From Liolophura sinensis (taxonomy: Eukaryota; Mollusca; Polyplacophora; Chitonida; Chitonidae), in the NCBI RefSeq assembly GCF_032854445.1, contig NC_088305.1:13687717-13751716 (forward strand): a stretch of DNA of 64,000 bases. The letters are read 5' to 3'. Below the pieces are notes generated by a model, which had not been told where the DNA came from, did no database searches, and worked only from the letters and a program-made list of their open reading frames with translations. A program made the translations under genes and the position numbers. The first letter of the stretch is position 1. Each line of letters starts with the position of its first letter. Shown one piece after another: positions 12,601 through 24,805 of this stretch.

Positions 12601-15600
12601 TGCTGGCCGTTGTCATATAAGTGAAATATTCTTGAGTACGGCGTAAAACAATCCAATACCAATACCAATCAAATTAATCAAATAAATAATCAGTCAGAAA
12701 GCTGGGTTGGCCAACTGCAGCAAATTCTTATTTCGATGTGTAGGACCGATGTATTTGCAGGTTTTATCTCATTAATATGTCACACATGCACGGGAAAGTC
12801 TAACAACACATATGAATGACTTGTCTTTATTCTCAAATTAGTATTTTTCCCTGTCTGCCCAATGTTAATCCCTACTGTAGGAGGGACTTAGACTGCTAGA
12901 ACTGTCAATTGTAAGCGTGCATGTAACACTGTTCCTTGCTGAACAGCATTTAACGTACAGTACATATGGAGAGACCATCACATGCAACAACACAAATATA
13001 TATATACTGGTATAACAAATTCTTTGTTTACTGTTTCAGCTACTATATATAGGGCCTAACTGTAGATGATGAATCAGATATTTATTTACCTGATGGATGT
13101 TCACTGTATGTTTAGGCCTGTACACTACATTTGGTCTAAAAGGCTTTGCTGAGGTCATTTACCTCAATAAATCCGAGATAGCTTTAAACTGGTTTAGATC
13201 CAACCTTCATTGGGTATTTTATGTTTGTGTTTTCTGAAATTATGGGAAATGCATCAGAATGAGGTGTTAGTTCCTAGCTTCCTCAACCTTTTTCACATAT
13301 GAAATTAAGAGCAACTTTCAGTGCAGTTTTATGAACATTTTTAATTTGATTTTATAGACAAAACTACATCGGTTGGATTGGCCAATTTCAGGGCTTCACA
13401 AAAAGTATAACTTTACCAGTTCACACAGAATAATGCCTTCAGAATATGACTGAATAAAATCCTTGCAAACCTGTAAGAAGGTTGTAGAATTACAGTAGTT
13501 TATTATGGAACACTGTACACGTTAAGGCGCAGTGGTTTCCTCTATGCTTTGTCAATTTTCTTGTGTCACTCTTATATTAAAATATCTGGAGAGCAATGTG
13601 AACAAACAATGAAAAAACAGTTTCCTGGGTGACTACTGAATGATAAATGTGCCATTTTTTTTTCCTGGCAGACATGACTTTCACACATGAAGGAAACAAG
13701 ACATACTTTGATGGTTTAGTAAACTTTGAAAAAATGGTAAGTGGTCACATCATGTTTGTTTGACATGAGACACTTCACAGTAGATTTATATGTATATGTG
13801 TGAATGCACAAAACCCGTTCAAAAATTTTCTTCTACCTGTTTGTAGTTTTAATAAACATTGATTGTTTCATGTAGGCCTGTAATAATCACTGTAAATCAA
13901 CGTAAGAATAATCTCGAAGAAAAATTTGGGGCCTCCGTGGACGAGGGGGTTAGCACGTCAGCGCTGCACAACGACCCAGGAGCCTCTCATCATTAGGGCC
14001 GCTGTGAGTTCAAGTCCAGGTCATGCTGGCTTTCTCCAGGTCCGTATGTGGAAAGGTCTGTCAGTAACCTGTGGATGGTCGTGGGTTTCCCCCGGGCTCT
14101 ATCCAGTCTCCTCCCAAAATAATGCTGGTCATCGTATAATTGAAATATTCTTCAGTACGGCGTAAAACACCGATTAAATAAATAAATTAATACGTGTAAA
14201 GAATAAATGTGCAAGCCACGTTTTATGTTGGCTGATGAGCAATGATAACTGGAAGTTTCTTTCTTTATTTAGTTTGCATTGTTTATGCCCATAAAAATAC
14301 TTTCAGGACTGTTTGGTTTCAGGTACACTTTGATTAAGAACTAGCATGGGCTTAACAAAGTATTTGTTGAAATAAGTAGAATCGAAAAACACCAGTCAGA
14401 GGAAAAAATATAGTTGAAGAAGATGAACATGACATTGAGAACGTAATGTTGAAATTCTTGTGCGTTATGTTTTGATTATTTTCAGCATATGATTGCTCAA
14501 ACAATGAGAACTGTGAGATTCTGTCGCAGTCAGCCTCTAGGTGAGTACATGTCGAACTCAGTGAACGACAAAATACACTGTGTTGTCTGATATGAAAACC
14601 AAGAAAACATGAGACTGACAAATTATATGTACATTTTATACTGCAAAGTGATGAAGTTGAAAATCAATGTAAAGGTTTTTCTTTTTTAAAATTCCAAGAG
14701 AAAGAAGGAATGATAATACATGTACATGTATTTTGTTAGCACATCAGCAGTAATAATAACGCAGCAAATGCTTGTCAGAGGCAAACATTCCTTTTCCAGC
14801 TTACAGTGACCTCACATTAAACATGTTTAAGACAGAAATATATCACATTGGCCACTGATATATTCTGACATTGTTTAAGTTTTGTTACTAAAAAATTTTG
14901 ATGTAAGTGGCTTGAGGTTTTCCTTAAAGAAACGACCACCAGAAGGACTTTACAGTTGATACTGATATTGCAGAAGGTTTCCTGCAAATACTTTCTGATG
15001 TAACACTCTATCACCTTCTCAGAAGATTTACCAATGTGGTGGCTGTGAGTTCAAGTCCAGCTAATGCTGGCTTCCTCTCCGGCCGTAACTGGGAAGGTCT
15101 GGCAGCAACCTGCGGATGATCGTGGGTTTTCCCTGGGCTCTGCCCGGCTTCCTCCCACCATAATGCTGCCCACCGTCATATAAGTGAAATATTCTTGAGT
15201 ACGGCGTTAAACTCCAATCAAATAAATAAATAAATCTCAGAAGATTACCAGTAAAACATATACTGCTATGTTGTTGTTGTCAGATCTGGAATACCCTCCT
15301 TCCACGAAGCCTTCCTCAGATGTCAGCTCTTATGTCAGGTAAGTCAGCTAATCTTTAAGTCAACAAAAATTTGTTGTCTCTTTAAACCGCCTTTGAGATT
15401 TAGAGTGGGGTTTACAGCACAGACTAGAATATCATCTTTAACTTCTTGTTCAAATCACCGAGACTCTTTGCTAAGGACTTGTACACTTTCATTACAAAAA
15501 GTGTGACCAGAGTTAGGTGGTTGGAATACTGCAGAATCATTGCCACTAGATGAGGGTTTCATATTTTGTTTCATATGGTTACATAGAGGTTTTTGAGTTT

Positions 15601-17007
15601 CTCCAATGTAGGTTTCATTACATGATGGACAACTGAATGCTTTTTTTGTGTGTGATTGTTATCTTTTCCCAAGTCCTGGACTTTAGTTAATGATAGCTTT
15701 AGCCCCGTTCTGTAGGGTTTTGATGACTCCCAGTTTCTGATTTAATGGATGGTGTATATGGAAATCAAGGTACAGGTCCGTGTGTGTTGGTTTACAGTAC
15801 ACTGTAACATCAAACCCATTGACAGATATTCAAGTGTCCAAAAACGGAAGTTGGCCATCTGCCATCCATTCCATAGTGAATTTTACATTGCTATCCAAAT
15901 CATTAAGAAAGGAGAAAAACTTGTAAGGCTACATCCGATAATCTTTACCGATATGTCTTTGTTTTGGGTATTATAGATGTTTCATATTTTCTATTTTTTT
16001 ATACTCGTGACCTGTGGCCAATTTTACAAAGAAGTTAGAACTTAGATAAACCTCTCCTAATATCCATCGGAGCCTCTGTGGCCAAGGTTGTCAGCTTGCC
16101 AGCGCAGCGCAATGATCCAGGAGCCTCTCACCAATGTGGTGACTGTGAGTTCAAGTTCAGCTCATGCGCGCCCCCACTCCGGTGGTATGTTTGAAGGTCT
16201 TCCAGCAACCCTCGGATGCTTGCGGGTTTCCCCCGCGCTATGACGGGTTTCCTTCTGCCGTAATGCCGACGGCTGTCATACAAGGGAAATATTCTTGATT
16301 AAAAAGTGAAAAAAACAATCAAATAAGGTAAATAAATCAAAAGTTAGCATCCATAACAAGATTTGCTGAAGACAAAAACTTCACCAATGCAAATGTGCTT
16401 GCTGCAGCATAACTCACCCATGGGGCCTCTTACACATAGGGATCTAAGTTGATAAACTGCCTACCATGACGATATGTTTTCACTGTGTGTCACGATGGTA
16501 GTTACAACAAACTGAGCCTATGATCGCTTTGTGCAAGCAGCCTCTAGTCCTGTTGCATTCAAAAATGTAGGGGGCCTCCGTGGCAGAGGGTGTTAACATG
16601 CCACCATGGTGCAATGAGCCAGGAGCCACTCACCGATGCAGTCACAGTGAGTTCCAATCCAAGTCTTGCTTGCTTCCTGTCCGGTCGTATGTGGGAAGGT
16701 CTGCTAAACTCTAACAGGTTTCCTGTCATCATAATGCTGGGCACCATTGTATTAGTGAAATATTCCTGAGTACGGCGTAAAACACCAATCAAATAAATAA
16801 ATCAAAACTATATAGACATATACCACGCAAGTCTCCATGTTATTTCTACTACAAGTTATCTTTCCTGTTTTTCTGTAGGTAAGAGATTCTAGTTATTGAT
16901 CTGAACATTACAGATGTGTTTATTTTCTCCGCAGAAATCTCCAAGTCATAGACAACCAAAGGATCCTCACACAACTCTCTCACAAGCTGGAACCAAAGCG
17001 AACCTAA
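604..17007 (+). CDS. RAPGEF4: Epac-type Rap guanine nucleotide exchange factor (RAPGEF3/4, closest to RAPGEF4), 3' part, 15 exons
   Basis: Epac proteins are cAMP-activated exchange factors that load GTP on Rap1/Rap2. Seen: exons 604-689, 1976-2054, 2944-3094, 4146-4237, 4952-5097, 6216-6362, 7005-7102, 8890-9015, 10198-10376, 10703-10793, 12254-12392, 13672-13736, 14486-14540, 15284-15338 and 16935-17007 (TAA). All introns are GT-AG and phases agree, giving 526 codons plus stop. The order matches the Epac C-terminal half: REM/RasGEF_N (starting [14 protein letters not shown], then [13 protein letters not shown]), a linker ending [11 protein letters not shown], a Ras-association domain ([16 protein letters not shown]), then [15 protein letters not shown] leading into the CDC25-homology catalytic domain ([87 protein letters not shown]). 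The end, [20 protein letters not shown], is Epac-like. The cAMP-binding and DEP domains must lie upstream. RAPGEF3 versus RAPGEF4 is from remembered similarity; many invertebrates have a single Epac. Confidence 0.95.
2226..2384. mobile_element. foldback MITE, GGGGCCAC family
   Basis: About 159 bp whose ends are imperfect inverted repeats of roughly 60 bp (GGGGCCACTTTTAAAAAATT at the left; its complement, around TTACGAAG..AAATGTGGCTC, at the right). TTCGTAAA motifs recur in both arms. A half copy lies at 41598. It lies in an Epac intron. Confidence 0.65.
2690..2851 (+). mobile_element. SINE-A copy, 5' truncated
   Basis: Body and tail of the abundant SINE-A family: CGGCTGTACGTGAGAAGG through AATGCTGGCCGTCGTCGTAT to an AAATA tail. 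The tRNA-like head is missing. It lies in an Epac intron about 90 bp before exon 2944-3094. Confidence 0.85.
3722..4128. repeat. 37/39-bp minisatellite abutting an Epac 3' splice site
   Basis: About 11 copies of GTCAGGCAGACAYGATSATG...GGTTAACTGT, with spacing 39 or 37 bp (two unit subtypes). The array ends within about 20 bp of the acceptor of Epac exon 4146-4237. A 69-aa plus-strand reading frame through it is an artefact of periodicity. Confidence 0.9.
4225..4710. repeat. degenerate tandem repeat containing a duplicated Epac splice donor
   Basis: Roughly five decayed units of about 85-90 bp follow, and slightly overlap, Epac exon 4146-4237. Recurring pieces are CTGTAAGTGT, AAATTTTGTG, CATCTGTC and CACTCTTCATTTCAAG. 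The exon end plus donor (AAGTCTCT then gtaagtgt) recurs as a 16-nt exact match at 4413-4428, about 180 bp downstream of the real donor at 4238. Confidence 0.6.
6055..6168 (+). mobile_element. SINE-A copy, 3' fragment
   Basis: The CCCACCATAATGCTGGTCAC body and the TTTTTGAGTACGGTGTAAAA tail followed by AAATAAGTAAAT. The 5' part is absent. It lies in the intron just before the Epac RA-domain exon at 6216. Confidence 0.75.
6434..6705 (-). mobile_element. SINE-A copy fused to an inverted SINE-A head
   Basis: A plus-oriented SINE-A head (GTGGCAGAGGGGATTAGCAC, about 6434-6475) runs directly into a nearly full minus-oriented SINE-A (about 6488-6705), whose own head complement ends the element. The two tRNA-like heads are therefore inverted and could pair. 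Confidence 0.75.
7147..7497 (+). mobile_element. SINE-B copy, full length
   Basis: A tRNA-like head (GCCCCGATAACACAGCTGGT, box-A-like, with a box-B-like GGGTCAGTCCTGGATCGAG), a unique body, then a tail (GACTGAAATATTGTGAAGTA, CGTTAAACCCC) ending in CACT repeats. It starts about 45 bp after the donor of the Epac exon ending 7102. It is too degenerate and too long to be a functional tRNA gene. Confidence 0.8.
8475..8745 (+). mobile_element. SINE-C copy
   Basis: Shares TGTGACTGGGTGGAGTGTCA, CAGCATGATACTTCAG and an ATGTGACTGAAAAA tail with a minus-strand copy near 23.6-24.0 kb and a partial copy at 47.9 kb. Its 3' tail is related to that of SINE-B. Confidence 0.6.
9301..9540. repeat. 60-bp tandem repeat, 4 copies
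   Basis: Exactly four 60-bp units starting AGATTATTCTGACACATG. The first three are identical and the fourth has three changes, so the expansion is recent. It lies in an Epac intron. The 92-aa minus-strand frame across it exists only because 60 is a multiple of 3. Confidence 0.95.
10499..10563 (+). mobile_element. SINE-A tail fragment
   Basis: TGAAATATTCTTCAGTGCGA, then AAAACACCAATTAAATAAAT. Only the last ~65 bp of the element remain. Confidence 0.65.
12517..12690 (+). mobile_element. SINE-A copy, 5' truncated
   Basis: Runs from AAGTGGAAAGGTCTGCCCAC through GATGGTTGTGGGTTTCACCC to GTACGGCGTAAAACAATCC, with a CCAATA-expanded tail. It is intronic in Epac. Confidence 0.85.
13284..13484 (+). mobile_element. 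MITE, CAACCTTTT-family copy 1
   Basis: About 200 bp bounded by CAACCTTTTTCACATATGAA and its imperfect complement (AGAAGGTTG). The interior (ACAAAACTACATCGGTTGGA, TTCACAAAAAGTATAA) is shared with copies near 20.6 and 24.8 kb. Confidence 0.7.
13930..14190 (+). mobile_element. SINE-A copy, full length
   Basis: Complete: tRNA-like head (GCCTCCGTGGACGAGGGGGT, GAGTTCAAGTCCAG as box B), conserved body and GTACGGCGTAAAACACC tail with AAATA repeats. It is intronic in Epac, between exons 13672-13736 and 14486-14540. Confidence 0.9.
15030..15236 (+). mobile_element. SINE-A copy, 5' truncated
   Basis: Starts inside the head at the GAGTTCAAGTCCAGC box B and continues through the full body and AAATAAATAAAT tail. 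It ends about 50 bp before Epac exon 15284-15338. Confidence 0.88.
16069..16340 (+). mobile_element. SINE-A copy, diverged full length
   Basis: GGAGCCTCTGTGGCCAAGGT head, GTGAGTTCAAGTTCAGC box B, a mutated body and tail. An older copy, in the last Epac intron. Confidence 0.85.
16572..16804 (+). mobile_element. SINE-A copy with internal deletion
   Basis: GCCTCCGTGGCAGAGGGTGT head to the GAGTACGGCGTAAAACACC tail. The segment after GGTCTGCT is partly deleted. Last Epac intron. Confidence 0.87.
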
Positions 17008-20000
17008 TCCAACCCCAGTGTCATTAGTGGACTCACCTCAGTGGAGGCCAGAAGCGCTCACTGTTAGAGGTGTGAGTGGAAAACACGAGTGTGCCAGAAA
17101 TCTTAGATGATTCTGATTCGCAGGACAAATATGGCATATGAAACATCTGTTTTCCTATTATGTGGCAGGTAGTTGCTTGTTAGTGATTTTAGAATTGCCT
17201 TTTTCACAGCACGGAAATCAAATGCAGGTCCACAAAATCCAGATTGCAATTTTCAAACATATTTCAGTCATTATTAATGAACATGTATCAAGTATGCTAC
17301 CATGTTTGAGCAGGGCCCCACCAGATTACCTCCCTTGAGTTGACTCTCTTGTATAAATAAGGTTGTTGGGTGGGACGTCTGAAAGTAGTGGCAAGATTCA
17401 AAATGGAAGTATTCTGAGGTGAAGACCGACATCTACCAGATGCAACCCTGAGGAATTACAACAGACAGCTTTGTCTGAAAAGCATTGACTGATCTCATGA
17501 TAAATCTGCGCCTCTCAGTGGCTAATATCGTGATTTTGTACATTCTGTCGTTTGGAAAGTATTTGTTGTCATCCTGATATACACGTATCCTACAGTTTGC
17601 ATTCTTCACAATGTCACACTTTAAAGTGATAGACAGCACCTAACTGTGTGTGTCCACTGAAAGATTACCATTCAAAGTATCCTAAACTGGCATTAGATTT
17701 TTTTTTTTTTTTTTTTTGATGTTTTTCAACCCAGTAGAAGTTTAGTGAAACTTCGTCTTGTTACAGCTTCAGCACGTCTCCATTATTGAAAGCAAGGCGA
17801 TGTCACATTTATTCTAGCTCTCTTATGTCGAGGGTATTTCCTGTATAATAGTTTAAGCTATAGCCTATGGCAGGTTAAAGTTGTGGAGCAAGTGGTGAAT
17901 GGCTTTCTCTGAAGTTGGACATACTGGAAGGATATTTCTTCCACTGCTTGAACTGTTCATACATTAGACCTACTATATCTTTTATACAGTTTGCGAGTAG
18001 CCTGCAGATGCGCGGCTGTGGTATTCCTAGTTCAGGTCGTGGCCGCTGAAGGGGTTGTGCAGGTACCAGTAATTCTGACCCCTACCAAATCTGATACACC
18101 TGGAAAAAAAATCTAAGCACCACTGAGGCTGATCTAGGCATTCGACTGTCGCTGGATTTTATGCTGTAATTTTGTAGTGGTGGCTTCATTGATGAGAGTT
18201 GTGCTGACCTAGTTATCGCGGACGTCAGAGCAAGCATCTGGGCTTAAGCACAGCATTTCAGTGATTTTAGTGTATTTTATGAAAGAAAACGCTAACATCT
18301 CTTGTATGCAAAAAACACAAAGGGCAAAATTCAAATTCTTTAGTTCTATTAAATTCAGAGGAAAAAATTATATCATCAGGTTTAATTAATTTTAAGCATT
18401 GTCCGATGAGATGTAGTCTTCTCAGCCTTCGGCATCCATTGAATTTTGCACTGACTGACATTTGTTAATTAGCAATTGCATGCTGACTGAATGCTAACAT
18501 AAACGACAAAAAATGTATTTGTATAAGTTGAACAGCGTGTCTAAGTATTCCTAAGGTTTACTGGGCAGATGAATGCAGTTTGAGCTGAGACGTTATTCTG
18601 CTGTCTGACGTAATTTGTGATGCCGTCATTGAATACTAACCGGCTTGCAAATCAACTGATTTTACCTCTGTGGTGGTCCGTAAATGACACAGACCTGTCC
18701 CACAACACTCTGTGAAATGGCCCCTCAGCTACACGTAACGAAACGATCTCAAACAGATGTCTTATGCCCAATTTCTGTGTTATCATATGTCACTTCATTG
18801 AGTGAATGGGTTAAGGCTACATTACAGCTTAGGCCACCCAGTCTGATAGCGTCGTGTTTGATTGGATAAAATTCTCCGCAGGTTGTGTAGTACACGTATT
18901 GTTATTTTGTTCTACACGTTATTCCATAAAATCTCATTAAAATAATAGAGTATGACACTTTTTTAGAAAGCTTGAATATCTTGCTTTCAACTAAAATATG
19001 TTTTAGACGGGTGCTGTCTTGTCCTTTAATAGTCTTACACAGCAAAAACTAATCTAGTGTAAACTCACAGCTGCTGCATGACAAGGGAGGTAATTCTTTT
19101 TAGACATACAGATGTTTAATGTACAGCATAGATCCAAAATATAACTATATTTGTATTCTATACTAAAAGCCCAAGTTGGCAATCCCAGCTTTGAGTTAGT
19201 TGGCCTGATCTGTTTCATTTATTTGGATCAAGCTTTTAAAGAGTTTAGCCCATTGGCCTTACTCACTTTTGCTGCACCCATAATTTTCCAAGAATTTGAA
19301 TTTGATTTCGTTTATGAGGCTTGTGATTGTTTGGGAGAGGAAACATCAAACATTCCAATTATTTCAAAGAAAACTTTGAGTGCGAGCAAGAAGTACATCT
19401 ACCTGTATGTCCTTTGTTGTCGGATAAGTGAAATGTTATGGAGTATGGTGTAAAACACTTTTCAGATAGATAAATCTTTTCCTTGAAACACTTACATGTA
19501 TATGAAAGCTGTACTTCATAAGTCTTGCCATCTTGCTGAGTACATGTTTTTTACATGTACAAGATATATATGGTGCGATTTTGTGGATTAAAGAAAAAAA
19601 AAACGGATGTTAAGTCATCTGCTGTACTAATCAAGCTGATAACACATAAATGAATGTTTCACTAGACAGTTTTACAAATGTTGCTGTACTGGGTCTGATC
19701 TAAATGGATTCTGCCCTGGAATGATCCCAATTAAATTGATCAAATATTATTTATTATATAAGAAATCCACCAACTTTTTGTTACAGTATTAATTCCAAAA
19801 AGGAGATTTGAGCTGCCGCTAAATTTTGTGTGATCATTTTAATAAAACAAAAATTAAAAAAAAATGGTTTACATAATGATGAAAAAGAGTGAAGAGAATA
19901 CAATAAAAATTTAGTAACAATGGAAAGTCATTAATTAATCATGCAGTTGGCAGAATTTTGAAAACAGTTGTGACAGAATTTAGTACAATTATGAGGTGTT

Positions 20001-20266
20001 GCCATCAAATTTATAAAACATGAGAAAGCTGCTCTCATCATGGACTGAAGTAAACTCTGTCTACAAAACGCTGATAAAACCTAAGGAAAAGAATTTTAGC
20101 CATTCAAGTATTAACTATAGAATAAACCCAGCAAACATACAAATGTACAGCACCATTTTAAAACTAGAATTCGTTACATATTCTGAAATGGATAGAAAAA
20201 AGAGGGAACTATTTCTTCTTGAACACCTATGTTAAATGTGGCGTGCTCTGTTTTTCCTCTGGCATT
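17008..20266. other. Epac 3' flank / UTR candidate; no gene seen
   Basis: AT-rich sequence with many stops and no reading frame resembling a known family. The first canonical AATAAA motifs on the plus strand that I found are at 19841 and 19903, so the Epac 3'UTR end is not defined. A weak SINE-like tail (AAGTGAAATGTTATGGAGTA) lies near 19420-19475. Confidence 0.5.
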
Positions 20267-20552
20267 ATTTATTTATTTGATTTATTTAATTGGTGTTTCA
20301 CGCCATACTCAAGAATATTTCACTTACACGACGACGGCCAGCATTATGGTGGGTGAAAACCGGGTAGAGCCCGGGGGAAACCCATGACCATCTGCAAGTT
20401 GCTGGCAGACCTTCCCACGTATGGCCGGAGAGGAAGCCAGCATGAGCTGGACTTAAACTCACAGTGACCGCACACTCACCTTGAATTGGTGAGAGATTCC
20501 TGGGTCATTACGCTGGGCTGGCGCGCTAACCAATTTAGCCACGGAGGCCCCT
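20267..20552 (-). mobile_element. SINE-A copy, full length, inverted
   Basis: Reads tail first: ATTTATTTGATTTATTTAAT, the CATACTCAAGAATATTTCAC complement, the whole body, and ends at GCCACGGAGGCCCC, the complement of the head start. Confidence 0.92.
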
Positions 20553-20618
20553 CCTCTGGCATTATGCTGAATGTGAATGGAAACGCCAAGTCCATATCTT
20601 TGACATGCCCAAATTCCT

Positions 20619-20818
20619 CAAACTTTTCGGATATGAAAGATCAGCTTTCAGTCCAATTTATGTACATTTTTAATTGATTTTGAAGACAAAACTACATTGG
20701 TTGGATTGGCCCATTACAGGGGTTCACAAAAAGTATAATTAAAAATTTATCAATCAACACAGAATAATGTCTCCCGAATATGCTTGAATAAACACCTTAC
20801 ACTCGTGCAAAATGGTTG
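20619..20818 (+). mobile_element. MITE, CAACCTTTT-family copy 2
   Basis: Same orientation as the 13.3-kb copy. ACAAAACTACATTGGTTGGA and TTCACAAAAAGTATAATTAA are shared. Ends are CAAACTTTTCGGATATG and a diverged GCAAAATGGTTG. Confidence 0.72.
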
Positions 20819-21507
20819 AAGAATTACAGTAGGTGTTTGAGCTTCTGACCAGGCTTATTCCAGCACATGATGTTAATATAGGCTACTGATACCTTTGCAG
20901 ACAATTTCTGAATTTATTGTTGTGGCGTTTCTGAAAGATATATAATGTACATTTTTTGGATGCACTGTGCATTGGGTACCTAACAGGTTATATTCGTGAC
21001 ACTATTCCAGTATTTGTATGTTATTGAAGTGCCACAAGCACGTGTACCCGTAGGTTTCTTGGATCTATACACGAATTATACTGTGCATATGTACAATTGT
21101 AGTTTGCACCGCACCATGTGGCTTACCTGAACACTCCGTAGCATCCAGGCTCGTTGTCTGTTGGCCTTAATATTTACCCAGAATGCAGAGTCTATAGATT
21201 TTGATATGTTATAGCCTTGTGATGATGATGCTGTTGTTGTTGTTGTTCGACTGTTGTCATTCCATTTCTGGATCACATACCAGTCATTCCCAGAACTATG
21301 TATATTACAAGCACACTAACTGACTAAGGTGAATCACTAAAAACTTGTCAGAAATATTTTCACATGCAAGGATATGTTTAAGATTTCTTTCAACCAAAAG
21401 CAATAGGAAACAAAAGAACATGTAACTGGATCCCTAACTAAATTCCCTTTCTGTCAACTAAATGAAATCTAATCTATGTTTAGATGAAACTCCTCTGAAG
21501 TGAACTA

Positions 21508-21862
21508 TCTAATGCACAGTTTAAGCCAGCTGCTTACTCTTGAAACTCAAGCCAGCTGCTTACTTATGAGGATTAAGCCCGCTGCTTAATCATGAATCTT
21601 ATGCCAGCTGCAAACTCATGAGGCTTCAGACAGCTGCTTACTCATGAAGCTTAAGCCAGCTGCTTACACATGAAGCTTAAGCCAGCTGCTTACTCTTGAA
21701 GCTTAAGCCAGCTGCTTACTCTTGAAGCTTAAGCCAGCTGCTTACTCTTGAAGCTTAAGCCAGCTGCTTACTTATGAATCTTAAGTCAGCTGCTTACTCA
21801 TGAAGCTTTAGCCAGCTGCTTACTCATGAAGCTTAAGCCAGCTGCTTACTTATGAAGCTTGA
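21508..21862. repeat. ~27-bp minisatellite
   Basis: About 13 units of AAGCCAGCTGCTTACTCATG plus AAGCTT. The middle units are nearly identical and the flanking ones more diverged. Intergenic between Epac and SMARCAL1. Confidence 0.9.
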
Positions 21863-22542
21863 AAGTGTTTGAAGCTAGTTTGAGCAGAATGAGCCATGGG
21901 CCCAAAAGGCAATTCCATTTAGGTATCATTTTTAATTTAGAATGAATGCTTCAAATTTATGCCAACAGATACACAAGACTCGGTTGAAATTTGTTTCTGT
22001 TGCCTGATGGAAGTCATCAACTCTGCCTGTGCAGAATGTCTTCAGAAGAATGAATCTGATAAAATATTCATACCAGATTACTGCAAGTGCCCTTGTTGTA
22101 CGTTGCAGTTACCACATTATAGTGCTCATATTCATTCACTTCGATGGGTATGACATAACAGAGAGTTGTTGCATGTCTATTATCCTGCGTACACATACTG
22201 TGTGTACTGGAGATGCAGATAAGTTGAGTAGTTTTTGTGTTGAACTTCAATAGTTCATGAACAACAGTTGATGTCCTAGTCAAACATCATTGTGCAATTT
22301 TGTTGTTATTTATTTACACAGCAGTAGAAGATTTATATGTTGAGTAATAGTCACTTTGTACGTGGGTTTTGTCTCAGAAAAGAATTAATCATTTTAATAA
22401 TTAAAAGGGGATTCTTATTTCACGTGAATGTGAGGCAGTTATTTCTTGTTGTTGTTGTTTTTGTAAAGCTGCATTACTATTCATCCCTATTTTTGTTTGC
22501 TCTTCTTGGCAAATCGATATTTGCTTACCCCATGTATTTATG

Positions 22543-22600
<58 letters not shown>

Positions 22601-23617
22601 GACTTGTGCTATTAAACCTAGCAGATATATATTACATGATTTTTTTGTCTGAATGTAACAGTACATCTCAAGTCAGTATTATATTTTCCCCCACATAGAA
22701 TTTTGAACGATGTTTGTTTCCCAGTATTACATGCATAAGGGTGCTGATTCCTGCTATGAAGTACCCGTAGAATGTGAAATCCACGTGCTGTGATCGAGTA
22801 TCTTGTCTTTTCTTTAATTTTGCAATCTGTGGGAGTGCTTTCTACTTTTACTCTTCATAAATCTTACATCAGCACACATTTATTCTTTTTTAAATTGTGT
22901 GTAACCCAATGTATATGGTTTTTTGGGGGGTATTTATTTGTTAGTTTTCTCTTGTTGTTGGTAAATATAGTATTTATATGGCAAGGCTCACAATTGATTA
23001 TGGTTATTATTTCTGGGTTACATAACTTCATTCCATTTATTGTTCTTCAGAATTGTGTATTTCTATTCAAAACGTTTGAAGGCTATTTGCTTGTATGCGA
23101 AATCATATATGACTTTTTATTTACTGATGAAAATATGTCTCTTAGCATTGCCAAATTTGCTGTGACCTGTTATTTTGTATTTACATGACTATTCTATTAC
23201 ATATTCATTTCCATTTATAATAAATCTGTATCACTTTTCCATGTATATATATATATATTATATATATACAGCAAGTATTCCCTTGTCAAAACTTTTTACT
23301 GTGTTTCGTATAATGACGGTAATTGAAAGTGGACCACTTTTGTGACTTAGGATTTTAGGTCTGCACTCGGGTGGGACCTTCCGCCAGTGGAGAGTAGACG
23401 AAGGGATCATGTTATAGTGTTTGTATGCCATAGATTCTCATCTGTTCCGCCCAATAATGGAATATGTTGACCAACGAATAATGACATTAAAATCTTTTTC
23501 TATGCTCACTAGATACAGTGTGTTTGTGAAATCTTTACTGACGATTTATTGTAGAGTTTAATTTCTTTATACTCCAGCTGTACAGGACTGCCAGGAACTT
23601 GACCAATGAGTGAATTA
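21863..23617. other. AT-rich intergenic sequence, no gene supported
   Basis: The only long frame (22790-23188, plus) is AT-rich and hydrophobic, with no recognisable family or splice context. There is a (TA)n tract near 22551-22598, a shorter TATATA stretch near 23243-23270, and an AATAAA at 23219. Confidence 0.5.
22551..22598. repeat. (TA)n microsatellite
   Basis: An uninterrupted TA dinucleotide run after a TATGTATATGTA lead-in. Confidence 0.95.
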
Positions 23618-23990
23618 ATGAATGAATGCTTGGGGTCGTACTTAACAATTTTTGGGTCGTATGACAAGGAGGAGTCATTAGGTGTGTCTACATATACAGT
23701 GCCTTCTTGTAGCAGGGCCAGTCTATGCAGCTAAAGTGCTGCTGTCGTTGAAATATCTTGCCAAAGACACCAAACGTGACACCCCACCCAGTCACGTTAC
23801 ACTAACACCGTGTGAACCAGTCTTGTTTCGTTGCTCTAATCTTAATCTGTCAGTGCTGAGCACCAAGCCAGGCAGCAACAAGTACCATTTTGAAAGTCTC
23901 TGGTATGACCTGACCAGGTTTGATCTCGTGTCTTCCGACTTCAAGGGGGGCGCTCTAACCTTCAGGCTTCTGATGTGGTCCCCTTGACCA
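23604..23990 (-). mobile_element. SINE-C copy, inverted
   Basis: Tail complement first (GCTTGGGGTCGTACTTAACA, TTTTTGGGTCGTATGAC), then GTGACACCCCACCCAGTCAC, and a diverged 5' region to about 23985. The 3' tail matches that of SINE-B. Confidence 0.65.
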
Positions 23991-24805
23991 GTAACGCTGT
24001 GTTTAGGAGCAAAGCTCCCACTCAGCCACAGCTTTAAGTCAGGAGGTTTATAAGGGGAAGGTTTGGGTTTACAGAAAGCACTGTGGTTTCTTCTATCCAT
24101 AAACATTATCATTGTGGCATCAGTGCAAAACACTTTCTAGTAGATCCACCGAACAGCTTACATATGTAGTATAATAAATAAGCAAAGTAACTCTGAAGGA
24201 ATTCATTTTGATGATCTTAGTATTTTGACTTTAATTAAGTCATCCTCAGGAGAAGTGAGGCTGTATATACATGTATACAGTAGGCTCCCAGAAAAGCATA
24301 ATTAACAAACATGTCTCAAAAGATAAGCCTTGTAATAAATATTTATGATGTGGTTTTACTATCAGTTTGGCAGTGTATACAACAATGAATGGATTACAGT
24401 GTGCAGTATAATATGGCAGTTAACAGTTAATTGTCAATTAAGTGGATAATAAACACTGAAAAGGTCAATATGTTAAGAGTTTATTATAGTTTAGTTATCG
24501 TAAGATAATGTACTTTTGATGACATATACATGCAACTGTATGCATCTTTATATATATATACATACTGTGCACAGCCTTGAACACCAATCTATCAATCGAT
24601 TGAGGAGGAATGTGGAGGTGGGTCATCCAGTTTCAAATCTTGGAGCAATCAACGAATGTCAAATCTATGTGAATGGAAAGCAGACCTTGAGTATTGTATC
24701 TATGACAATGGTCTGCTGATTTGATTGGACCAAACCCAAATTTCACATTCAATCATGTAATTTTGCTGTTTCACTTAATCATATTGTACAATTAGTGTAA
24801 TTCTT

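Noticed and set aside
22790..23188. 132-aa hydrophobic plus-strand frame
   Set aside because: AT-rich composition inflates F, L, I and Y codons. No family resemblance; likely Epac 3' flank.
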